Shown in pieces: positions 10,172 to 64,000 of a DNA stretch of 64,000 nt. The notes under the pieces were generated by a model that saw only the letters and a list, made by a program, of their open reading frames with translations, made no database searches and was not told the origin of the DNA. The translations under genes were made by a program, and so were the position numbers. Positions within the stretch are counted from its first letter, which is position 1, and every line of letters begins with the position of its first letter. Location of the stretch: the NCBI RefSeq assembly GCF_026151205.1, contig NC_087077.1, positions 19,134,975 to 19,198,974 of the forward strand. The letters are read 5' to 3'. The stretch is from Bolinopsis microptera. Taxonomy: Eukaryota > Ctenophora > Tentaculata > Lobata > Bolinopsidae.

Positions 10172-13100
10172 GTAGCTCTGTCTGGGTTCTCTGTCCTAAT
10201 GGACGCCGAGTCAGCATCGCATTTGGACCAAATAGTCCTTTAAATTCTATCAAACAGCAGGTTAGTACTTTTAATTCATGTTATATGTCGGTTTTTCGTG
10301 AAAAATGTATAGTAACATAGAAAATACATTTAAAATTAAAACTGCTGTTTTTGTATCTAGAGCGGGGGTTTTAGGTGTTGTTTCACTTACTAGCCATTTT
10401 CTATAATTATATCCATGTTCCAACATTGATTTATTTTTTGTAGGCTTGTGAGAAACAAGGCTTTGATCCAGCTAAATATGGAATGAGAAAGGAAGACGCA
10501 AAGAAAGCCTTTGATCTCTCACTGCCTTTTAGATTGTCTGGCATAGCTAATAAGTATGTTGTATCATGGCTTTGTTTTCCTGTTTATTTGAAAGTGTGCA
10601 ATTCCCATTTAAAGGAGATAAAATTTTTAGATCATATAAAAATAAAAATGTCCGAAATTAAATTTGTTTATCATAGCGCTAATTTAACCGTTACCATTCA
10701 CAGAGCTAAACTGGAGCTATTTGAAGATATTCAGAAGATTGAGGTTGTAAGTATTGCTCTTCAACTAGAATCCGGAGGAAGAGTTATGGGCAAGATAGCA
10801 AATACTGCTACAATTGCTCAAACTATACAGTGTAAGTAATGGTAAGTAATTTAGTTAACAGAACTTCAAATTTTATAGTGAACTCATACAACCGTCATAC
10901 AACCGTCATACACATAGAATGATAAAACTCCAATCCAAGTGAAGGTATTGTAAGTAGGTAGTTGAGAGTGCTGGTACTGGAGCTTAGTGTTCAATACAAA
11001 GGTAAAACTAGTTACTAAAACTCTGGTATTAACCGGCAGCCATGATCCCAAATAAACCTTGATAACAGAAAATCGGATGGGTTTGACTGTTCTAATCACA
11101 TCTTCTCGCAGCGATTGGTAAAGATTTAGGCGCCGTTTCATCTCTCATGTACTTACAACGCAAGATCGGAGCTGAGAAATTTGGAACCACTACTCTAGCA
11201 GACCTGGGAATTTTCAAGGTTCATGCCATTTTCTTACTCCGACATCAAAAATACTTTCTTAGGCAGTTTTTAAAACTTCTACCAATACAGCGACTAGTAT
11301 AGTACAGGGGCCACCCTGTAGTAGTGTTATTCAGTGTAGATTTGGTCTCGATTGTCAAATGTTCCGATTAAATTGATATTTTATGGTCCAACTTATCTCA
11401 TGTCTTACCTTCAGGGAAGTGCTTTGCTGCGTTTACAAGAAGTCAAAGAGGAATCATCACAACCAGAAACTGCATCTCCCAAACCTCTTCCTAAAAAGGA
11501 TGTCCAGGATGTCCAGGGGATGGAAACGGAGACAACACGCCCGGTTATTGTCGAGGAGTCAAGTGTGAGCAGCAACCCCTCAGAAATGGAGGTTGAGGAA
11601 ACAGACTTTTTCGAAAAAGTAAACCGTTGTATGGCCAAACTAACAGAGGAACAGACCCCCGTTAGAATGGAAGAGAAAAGGAAACCTGTTAGCAATGTGC
11701 CAATTTTGTTTGATCCATCTGCTAGTAGTGTTGAAATAGAGTAAGTCAGTCAATCATTTGTTGGGTTATTGTTGTCATCAAATGCTGAATCAAACATTAT
11801 AACTCATTACTCATTCTATGATCATCTGTTAGGAGTAACGCAATATATTTTCAGTCGGATGGAAGAATCGGATGACTTTTTCGAGTTTACTGACAAAGAT
11901 CTGAAATCGATGTTGAGAGATTTGCACAAGATATCAGAGAGAGAATTCCGGTTCCGACAGCCTGAAAAAGAGAAAATTCTTCCCGATCAAGTTGTTTTTA
12001 GAATCAGGTAATTATTTCACCTGATCATGTAGAATATCTTTAGTTTAAAAAAAGTATTTAGTAAAACAAAGTATTTTATTTATTAGCAGTGCAATCAATT
12101 CATATGATATAATTATAAGAATATAATAGTATGTCACACCTATTTAACTTTCACGTTATTGAATTATTTGTAACGTCAAATGCTTGAAAGGGTGATTGTT
12201 TATTAACTGTGTCAGACGTTAGTTAGATCTGTTAGCATGAACATCTTACTACACTTAAATAGTTGATAAAATGATACTCATGTTGATTCCTTGACCTCAA
12301 AACTTTGTGTAATTTTCCCATATCCAAAAACCCGCATTCTCGCATTCTAAGAATGTAGGAAATTTTTAAAAGTAGGAAATTTTTGACAAAAAGTAGGAAA
12401 TTCGAGAGCCAACTCTGAGAATTTTCGATAATATTTCAGTAGGAATTTAAGTGAAAGAGCAGACTAAAAGTTGCTGGACCGTTATTTAAATGTCCTCAGT
12501 CAGGGATCCACTGATCCAGTCTATCAAATTTCGTTTCACAGACCAAAGTTTGTTGGCTATTAGCTACAAAATCTGTGCATCAAGTAACCACTAACCAGAT
12601 GCTAATTATTGGGGCATTTTCGCGTACACGACATAAATAGTTGTCATTATTACTTTATTAACATTTTACTATCTACTTATCTAGTCTATGAAACCGGATA
12701 TGTCTACAGTGTCACCCGATATCTGTATTGGCAAGCAGTAGCATATACACATCACGTCTTCAATGTGTGTATCACACTGCACACACCCAGCCCAAATTCG
12801 TGTGGCGTGAGAAAATATCAGAAAAACAGGGCGTTTTAACTAATCTGTACGATGATGCTAGAATGGGCGTGAGAATTGGACTTTTTCTAGTTTTTTAATT
12901 AGTCGCTCTGCCCGCTTGCTTTTGTTGCTTACATTGGGTTGTTGAACTTCCTATTAATCATGAATCGTCCAAAGTTCAAGTCTAAATCCGAGGTCCAAAA
13001 CCACCCATGGGGGGATGGGGGCGGCTATAGAAAACTTCTGCAAATCCCAATATAGACTACCATTCCAGTTTTGATAATAGCATTATCAATCATGTAATGT

Positions 13101-14380
13101 TGTGAACGGTCATCAATGCAATTGTAATAACTTTATGTCAGGAGTTCAAAGAACATTATATAGTATTATGAGTTGATGTAATACGTCTAAACATGCATAA
13201 TGCATAAGCGTTCTTTGTTGCGTTTCCTATCTTATTTAAATAGTAAATACTAATAGTCATTATTATATTTTTGGAAAATTTAAATTCCTTGTTTCTTGAA
13301 TATTTGGTCTCATACTTGCTTCCTTCTCCAAATTCCCTTAACCCTGTATTAGTTTATAGCTTGAAAGCAGAAAGTGATGGTAGTAGATGAGAAAACATTT
13401 TTGCCAAAATTATAAACTTTTGATACTTCATGCTGTCTCCTATTTCGTGCTTTAGTTAAGCCAAGTGTTTAGGGATTCTAGAATCCAGACAATTTATTCC
13501 AATAAAAATTGAAATCAGAAAATAGTATGCTAAAATCGTTCTCCATTGTCAGATTCGTTCCAGGAGGCCAAATCTAGTTTAAATTTCCAAAATTTTCGGG
13601 TGCTTCGCCCCCAAAAGTAACCTAGGATTATCTATTAAAAAGCATTCCGGGCCCTAAAAAAGTAAAATTGAGAATCTGGAATCCGCCATGAAAAATCTTT
13701 GAACCGCGCGCATACAAAGACTTTTTATGCGAGCGAAGCGAGCGGGCCACAGAAAACGAAAAAATTGAGAATGTAGGAAATTAAAAATTTTTTGGATATG
13801 GGGTAATTTTTTCAATTCTACTAAGCTGTTAGAAAATCTCAGTTCTGACCGACCGAAAGTTTTATTGCATGAAAGTCTTCTGTCATACAAGCTGTACTCG
13901 GAGACTCTTTTTGTGAACTATCAGGTGACGTGATACCTATTACTTTTCAGATTACCTAACGGACTGATGCTACAAAACGTTTTCGAAACAAAATCCAGCA
14001 CCACAGACTCCCTCTACAAATTTGTGGGCGACTACCTGACTGAGGATAGCGTTGAAAATCTCTCAATCTATCAAGCCCCACCCAAACGACTCGTCAAACC
14101 AGGACAAACTTTGATAAACGCTGGACTAACTCTGACAACCCTGTTGCACGCTGGTGGTGACATTGTCATGAGACCCGATCTAACTGTAGAATCTGATCCT
14201 TCGGGCGCTTTGGGTCAGCTCACTGATGTAGTCGGTAAACCAGACATTTTAAATGACAGCCCAAATTCGAGCAGACATGAACTTCCTTCGCCTGTAACTA
14301 GATTAGATGATGTACAGAGCACTGGGAGTAGTCGGCCAAGGGGAGATAAACCTGTCCCCAAGTGGTTCAAATTGAAATGA
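10168..14380 (+). CDS. ASPSCR1: ASPSCR1/TUG: UBX-domain tether
   Basis: Seven exons with GT-AG introns in consistent phase: 10168-10260, 10444-10553, 10704-10831, 11112-11218, 11415-11740, 11855-12007, 13951-14380 (1347 nt, 448 aa). The N-terminus (VWVLCPNGRRVSIAFGPN) matches the ubiquitin-like TUG domain. A second ubiquitin-like stretch is in exon 3 (IALQLESGGR). Exon 5 is a disordered acidic linker. Exon 6 has the DDFFEFT segment preceding the C-terminal UBX domain, which continues in exon 7 (RLPNGLMLQNVF). The protein ends PVPKWFKLK, like the KVPKWLKL end of vertebrate ASPSCR1. Known role in vertebrates: binds and remodels p97/VCP hexamers and tethers GLUT4 vesicles at the Golgi/ERGIC. Intron 6 (1.9 kb) holds a TIR-bearing repeat. 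A broken second copy lies at ~28.4-33.0 kb. Confidence 0.9.
12314..13805. mobile_element. Possible TIR element in ASPSCR1 intron 6
   Basis: Near-complementary ends: 'cccatatccaaaaa' at about 12317-12330 and 'tttttggatatgggg' at about 13789-13803. Inside are repeats of a 'gtaggaaattttt' unit near the left end and a GC-richer patch near 13700. No coding capacity is evident. Boundaries and target-site duplication are not resolved. Confidence 0.4.
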
Positions 14381-15161
14381 ATGTTGTTTGAATTTTTATA
14401 CAATATATGGTATGGTGAAACTTTTAGTTTTGTATTGAAGGGCTATGAAAGGGGATATTACAATGATTGCAATAATTGTGTCGGCCAGAATTATAGCATT
14501 GTGAGAATATAATATTAAAAAGGGTTTTAGTTGCTGGCCAAGTTTCAGCTTGTTTTCAGTTATCAGACATGTATGTCTTCACAATGCGCCACTTTATCCT
14601 TAGTGGCGAATGGGTTGTTCTCATTATATTATCTTAAACCGGGGAATATGGAATATGTATGGTAGCTGATTCATTCGTAACTGCTATTAAGGGTGACTTA
14701 ACGCTTGAAAAAAACGTAATATATATAATATGGATAATTTCTAGGGTTGTTTTTGGAACTTCGTAACTGGGATAGTAGTTGCATTATGGAACGGTTGCTT
14801 GAATGCATTTTACGTTGATGAATTTTGGCTATAAATAACGATTCACTGTTGTTTAAAAATTTGACTTGTGTGTGTCGTATTGTATGGTTAATATTAACTT
14901 ATTTACATCTCATAATTTGATTCGGATTATATGAATCGCAATTGGAAGTCTTCTTCTAGATTTGTAGAATGTAGATACATGTGTTTTACTTCGGCTTTTC
15001 GTTCATCGTTCATTAACAAAGTAGGAAGTACAAAATGCAGCCTATCGATATAAATTCTCCAAGCTTTGCTTAAAATTACCATGTTAATTTTACATTGTAC
15101 ACAATACGAGATATCAAAAGGCTCACATTGAATATCCTCATTGTCAATATCCATCTCTTTT
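14381..15161. other. ASPSCR1 3' UTR and intercistronic region
   Basis: AT-rich, no coding frame of note. ATTAAA at about 14513 could serve as a poly(A) signal. Ends at a strong pyrimidine tract and acceptor, 'ctcttttctccag', seven bases before the PRMT3 start codon. Confidence 0.45.
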
Positions 15162-15174
15162 CTCCAGGTGGATC

Positions 15175-16662
15175 ATGCTGCAGCCCTCTTACAGCTCAGA
15201 TTCTTCTGACAATGAAGATGACTACCTGGAAGAGGAAGAGACTGAAGAGGAGAAGTTTCTCTGTTTGTTTTGTGACATGGTTCTCAGCTCGAGTGGACAC
15301 CTCATGGACCACTCCCTAAAAACACACAAACTGAATCTTGTTTCGGCTTTCAGTGAAACGTCCTTCTATGGGACCATTAAAGTGATAAACTATACTCGGG
15401 GTAATAAATGTAGTGTTGAGGAGTTTAGTACAGTATTGAAGAGGTCTGAAACGTTGGAAGATGAATATTTGAAGCCCTGTCTAAATGATGATTCTTTGTT
15501 GATGATTGATTTTGAAGAACTTTCACACGCCCAATCTCAAAGTTGTGCAGCGAATGGTAAAGAGAAGAATGCAAATGGTGAATCAAACAATGGAAAGGTT
15601 GAATTTCTACAAGCTAAATTAGAGCAAATGCAACAGGCTTACATGGAACTACTCGAGAAAACTGATAAATCCAACGCACAACTGAGACCTGCAACGGACT
15701 CCCACTATTTTGAGAGCTACGCAGATTACACAATCCATGCGGAAATGCTGCAGGACAAAGTACGAACAGAGGCTTACAGAGACTACATCTACAAGAACAA
15801 AGATATCTTCAGCGACAAGGATGTATTAGATGTGGGCTGTGGCACAGGTATCTTATCAATGTTCTGTGCCCAGGGCGGAGCCCGGTCTGTTATGGCAGTT
15901 GACAACTCTAAAATCGTGGACAAGGCCAGGAGCGTTATTAGATCAAACAACTTGTCTTCTAAGATTGAGGTTGTAAAGGGGAAAGTTGAAGAAATTGAGG
16001 TGGACAAAAAATTCGACATTCTCATATCAGAATGGATGGGATACGGTTTGTTGTTTGAATGCATGTTAGACAGTGTCATAACAGCCAGGGACAAATATCT
16101 TAAACCAGACGGTCTGGTCGTTCCAAACAGAGCGTCTATGTTTGTGTCAGCCGTAAGTGATGAGGTGAGTTATCAGCACAGGTTTCACTTCTGGAATGAT
16201 GTCTATGGGTTCAAAATGAACGATGTTGTTCCAGATCTTTACAAAGAAGCTGTTGTTGAGTGTGTTGACAAAGATAATGTCATTTCAGATAATTGTGGGT
16301 TTAAACACCTCGACTTGCAAACCGTTAAAACGCCTGAACTTGAATTTTCCAGGCCATTCCAACTCCAAATCAGTTCATCCTCAAAGTTAACTGCCTTAGT
16401 CGTACATTTTACCTGCTTTTTTGATGGAGATGTTTCAATCGTTTTGGACACCTCGCCTGAAAGTGAAACCACTCACTGGTTACAAACTATACTCTACTTG
16501 AAATGTCCTACTGATGTTTTAGAAGGTGATGTAGTGCACGGACTTATCGCGTTTAATAAGGACTCCACTGTTAAGAGAGGATATGTGATTAAAATAGAGG
16601 GTGCAATAAGTCGGGATAGTGCAGTGGTGGGGAAGTTCAACCAACTGTATCATCTCCACTGA
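15175..16662 (+). CDS. PRMT3: Protein arginine N-methyltransferase 3
   Basis: Single-exon 495 aa protein. An acidic N-terminus (~10-26) is followed by a C2H2 zinc finger (Cys30, Cys33, His46, His51), the PRMT3 hallmark that binds ribosomal protein substrate RPS2 in vertebrates. A probable coiled coil spans ~140-165. The SAM-dependent methyltransferase core starts near 183. Motif I is VLDVGCGTG at 217-225; the post-I acid is in AVDNS; the double-E loop has Glu286 (SEWMGY) and Glu295; THW lies near residue 430. All catalytic landmarks are present, so it should make asymmetric dimethylarginine (type I) in the cytosol. Length is close to vertebrate PRMT3. The start follows an acceptor-like site directly. 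Being intronless beside the intron-rich TBCD is notable. A broken copy lies at 33858-35464. Confidence 0.93.
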   Translation: MLQPSYSSDSSDNEDDYLEEEETEEEKFLCLFCDMVLSSSGHLMDHSLKTHKLNLVSAFSETSFYGTIKVINYTRGNKCSVEEFSTVLKRSETLEDEYLKPCLNDDSLLMIDFEELSHAQSQSCAANGKEKNANGESNNGKVEFLQAKLEQMQQAYMELLEKTDKSNAQLRPATDSHYFESYADYTIHAEMLQDKVRTEAYRDYIYKNKDIFSDKDVLDVGCGTGILSMFCAQGGARSVMAVDNSKIVDKARSVIRSNNLSSKIEVVKGKVEEIEVDKKFDILISEWMGYGLLFECMLDSVITARDKYLKPDGLVVPNRASMFVSAVSDEVSYQHRFHFWNDVYGFKMNDVVPDLYKEAVVECVDKDNVISDNCGFKHLDLQTVKTPELEFSRPFQLQISSSSKLTALVVHFTCFFDGDVSIVLDTSPESETTHWLQTILYLKCPTDVLEGDVVHGLIAFNKDSTVKRGYVIKIEGAISRDSAVVGKFNQLYHLH

Positions 16663-16899
16663 TTCACTGAACGAATTTTATTTCTGTGGTTTTTAATTCT
16701 TGTTGTGAGTAATTTATTTTCTTTTATCGAAACCACTAGTCCATCATTGGCTTCATGATAATTACGATTTAATGTGGTCACGCCAGGTTTGACCGAGGCC
16801 AAAATAAAATCACATGACATATTTTAAGAATTTCTAGATCAACAATTGGTAAAAGTAACTTTCCAAGATAACAATATCATCACACAAACTGCATGCTAG
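16663..16899 (+). promoter_or_regulatory. Short PRMT3-TBCD intercistronic region
   Basis: Only ~245 bp separate the PRMT3 stop from the TBCD start. It holds one AATAAA at 16803 and, ~90 bp on, an acceptor-like 'gcatgctag' ending at 16899. A poly(A) signal followed at ~100 bp by a 3' splice site is the layout of trans-spliced operons. No independent promoter is evident. Confidence 0.45.
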
Positions 16900-16907
16900 G
16901 TCACAAG

Positions 16908-60970
<44,063 letters not shown>

Positions 60971-61718
60971 GCTTGTTTAAACGATTTACCTTTAGGATAA
61001 TTAAACTAATTTACTAATTAATCAATTGGTAACTCACTGTGAAGTGTGTAAGATGTCTTGTACATAGTTTCGTAATTCTTTTGAAATTCTTTGGTTGCAC
61101 TCGCTGGCAAGGTTCTTCCAAATTTTAATTTTGTGACCAACAATCCATATTATCAGTGATACCAAATCATTTAGTTATCGGAATTATTTTCGGGTGAACA
61201 TAGTAATTTAATGTTGATATATTACTGTCATATTATTATTATCATAGTATTTACATAATTTAAGTAACATCTTTGATTTTTCAAGGTCTGAGAAGAAATG
61301 AGAAAAAAAATTTTTTTATTTGATTATTAATGTTAAATTTGTATGTGTTTAAATAAGTATATTATTATTGTAGTGTTTTCTATTCGTTACTTTGTTGTTA
61401 ATATTATTTTTAGTCAAAAGAACAAGGATTTTCATATAAATATGTACAGTTTGAAATCGTAATTTCTCTTTTTTACTGTTTACTTATCAGAACAAATTAA
61501 AATGACAAACTAAAGAGCTCTCTTCCAAACGTTGTTCAAATACTAGTATTTGTTTAATTTGTTTGATTACTGAGGACGAAATGATAGTCTCCACCTACTA
61601 TAAAAAAAGTTATATTTTTCACTATAAAACTACAATTCCTACTATTCGTTTCATTTTTGGGTGCGGCCTCTAATTAATATTATAAGCCGCACATTATCCA
61701 ACTTATTCAACATCACAG
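60971..61718. other. TBCD 3' UTR and intergenic region
   Basis: AT-rich, no coding frame. Ends at an acceptor-like 'caacatcacag' two bases before the start codon of the next gene on the same strand. Confidence 0.45.
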
Positions 61719-61720
61719 CA

Positions 61721-64000
61721 ATGTTAAGAAATGCCTCAAACTTGTCTTACGACATACCTGACAATATCAAAGATGAACAGATCCGAGAAATAAACAAACT
61801 AGACAACAAAACAGGATCAGATCTTGTGGAATATCTTCATCAGAACGAAATCGGCAAGGATCAGAGTTTTCGTGGTCCCTTTGGCGGAAGAAAAATAGGT
61901 TAGCGAACGGAACTTCTAACTTTATCATTTATTATATTATATTGTATACCTTGTGGGATTGTCGGTACATAATATAAATATACCCATAAAATACCCATCC
62001 CAAACGTCTGGAACTACAATATTATTATAATCTTGATAAACTTCCATCAATATTTAATGTAGATGAGGGCAAAGTTCGTGATGGCCCACTATCAAACCAC
62101 GTTTCATATAACTTCTTCCTCAGTTTATTGCGATTGGAGTGCCTCTGGTAGAGGGTTGAAGTTTATAAACGACTATATTAATGAGGTGATTTATATAATA
62201 TAGATTATTTATTCTTTAATGTAGATTAACTTTATTTTTATATATTTTACTAAGTGTGAAGGATCAACCATATACGTTATTGATATTGTTGAAATATTTA
62301 ATGATAAATTGATATAATAATAAATGATAGTAATATTTTTATTGAGGCACATGGTGGTTTACTACTACTACTTACTACTAGGAAGTGTTGCCGTGGTATG
62401 CCAATACACATTCCATGGCCAATACCACCGCCACCCAGATCAGCATGTTTCGAGAGGAGGCTCGCCAGATTGTAAGGTGAATTTGTTTTTTGAAAATATG
62501 TGCATAATGATTAATGATCTTTAAATCTGCATGATCCGCATAATCTCATCTGCTACCAGCATATTGATATCTGCTTTTTGTGATAATTATTTTTAAAGTT
62601 TTTGAAAAATAATCTTATTTGAAATTCAATTTTCCTTTTTTTACAATAAACTACTTACGATAAACTAACTAGTACGACACACAACCAAACTCAACTATAC
62701 CCTATTAATCAGGCACACAGTTAACGCTAACTCCGACAAAGACAGTGTTATATTCCATGGAAACGGCACAACAGGCGTAGTCTCCCTCCTCCGGCACATC
62801 ATAGACGCGGAGAACTCCATATTCATAGTAGGAGAGGAAACCCACCATTCACTTTACACTCCGTGGAGGGACGTTACTAAGAATGTGCTCATGTTAGCTG
62901 ATACCCCAGATAAGGGGGACCAGCTGGAGCAGATCCTGGTGCAGATCCGAGCTGTGGATCCGGAGGTAGTGGTGTTTGGGTGCTTTGCTGGGGTTAGCAA
63001 TGTTACCGGGGCAGTGTATGAGGTAGATAAACTCGCTCAGATCCTGCACGTCCACAATGCGCATATCATCGTGGACTATGCTAGTGGTGCACCGTACATT
63101 GAAATGAACATGAACCCGGTGATAAAAGGAGCGTATAAAGACGTTATTGTTTTCTCTCCTCATAAGTTCCTGGGCGGAGTTGAAACTCCGGGAGTGCTGG
63201 TAATTAAGAAGAACCTCTTTAGAAACTCCACGCCCTTTGTGAGTGGCGGAGGAACTGTGTTTTATGTAAAAGAGGACGAGACGAGGTATTTTAAAGCTCC
63301 GGAGCTACGGGAGGAAGGGGGGACTCCTAATATAATAGGCTCAATCAGGGCAGCTCTGGCTTGCTATGTTAAACTTAATGTTGGGGTTCAAACTATCATG
63401 TCTATCAATCAGAAGATCGTGGACAAGGTTAGGGCAGGATTTAGTGACACTCCTAATCTTATACTTTTAGACGATCTTGAATACACTAAAATCCCGCTGT
63501 TTTCTTTTCTTATTCAACACGACGGACTATACCTTCATCACAATTACGTGGTCACCTTGCTGAACGATTTGTTTGGCATTCAAACTCGAGGTGGCTGCTT
63601 GTGCGCTGGGCCATATGTTCAACGGCTCCTGGGGCTCGACACAAACCTTAACAATGCATACCTAAAACTCTTATCCGAAGACCCCAATTTGGATCGCCAC
63701 CATTTGCGGCGAACCAAAGAGTACAGCTCACATGAAATCTTCAGACCGGGTGTTGCCAGACTGTCTATCAGCTACACTACTCCTTGTGAGGTTGTGGATT
63801 TTGTGGTCCGTGCTGTTCGGCTGGTGGCGGAACAGGGGTGGAAGCTTCTACCCTTTTATAGGTGTAATCATGAGACGGGTGAGTGGCACCATCTCAACAA
63901 CCTGCAGTTCAACAACAGACGGTGGTTATCTCATCTTAAACTTGATAGTGGTGGTGTGAGGACTAAATCGTTTCCTGTTGAATCCTATCTTGATATGGAG
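61721..64000 (+). CDS. Class V PLP-dependent aminotransferase / cysteine desulfurase-like protein (3' partial)
   Basis: Four exons seen, in phase: 61721-61898, 62124-62185, 62382-62476, 62713 to the window end (open). After a ~59-residue N-terminal extension comes YCDWSASGRGLKFINDYI, the N-terminal fold of class V (SufS/NifS-type) enzymes, then NTHSMANTTATQ. The next block, VIFHGNGTTGVVS, is the phosphate-binding region. AHIIVDYASGAPYIEMN supplies the PLP-stacking/Asp region, and VFSPHKFLGG has the Schiff-base Lys. GGCLCAGPY is a Cys-containing loop where desulfurases keep their catalytic Cys. Animal members of this branch are poorly characterised; substrate is not deducible. The start is the first ATG after an acceptor-like site. 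It follows TBCD on the same strand at ~750 bp. Confidence 0.85.

Noticed and set aside
16893-16907. Upstream in-frame ATG for TBCD
   Set aside because: It lies before the probable acceptor at 16899, so the ATG at 16908 is preferred; the effect is five residues only.

Overview
The window is eukaryotic, about one third G+C, with spliceosomal introns, LINEs, MITEs, hAT remnants and microsatellites. Protein matches are to animal housekeeping genes. The species cannot be named from sequence. Splice-acceptor-like sites sit just upstream of nearly every start codon, which suggests an invertebrate that uses spliced-leader trans-splicing, such as a ctenophore, hydrozoan or flatworm; this is inference.

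Layout. 0-4.2 kb: an intact CR1-type LINE ORF1 (PHD finger plus SGNH esterase, minus strand) between two copies of a ~430 bp dispersed repeat. 4.4-6.8 kb: a terminal-inverted-repeat, fold-back-like element. 8.4-61 kb: a same-strand (+) series of a double-KH RNA-binding protein, ASPSCR1/TUG (7 exons, 448 aa), PRMT3 (single exon, 495 aa) and tubulin-folding cofactor D (TBCD, 15 exons, about 1193 aa over 44 kb). A fifth + gene, a class V PLP aminotransferase-like protein, starts at 61.7 kb and runs off the window.

The block 3.26-20.38 kb (TIR element to TBCD exon 4) is present again at 21.22-39.34 kb. The second copy is clean at both ends, but about 24.25-38.5 kb is filled with homopolymer-like errors and is about 7% longer. 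All four genes are broken there. This looks like an unpolished, falsely duplicated assembly segment rather than biological decay. Clean exons 1-3 come from the first copy; the true exon 4 donor and exons 5-15 follow the second.

TBCD introns are crowded. Intron 1 has a 5'-truncated LINE. Intron 6 holds a 4.8 kb element with near-identical ~350-400 bp terminal inverted repeats enclosing a minus-strand ankyrin-repeat gene. Intron 8 starts with a minisatellite made of donor-like units. Intron 11 (10.7 kb) has a minisatellite that copied the exon 11 end and its donor, a hAT transposon, an intact LINE reverse-transcriptase ORF, and a nested minus-strand gene for a secreted coiled-coil protein. The largest intron of that gene carries about 17 copies of a TTTGTCACA-type motif, a ~310 bp tandem repeat, and a MITE with a perfect 8 bp target-site duplication.
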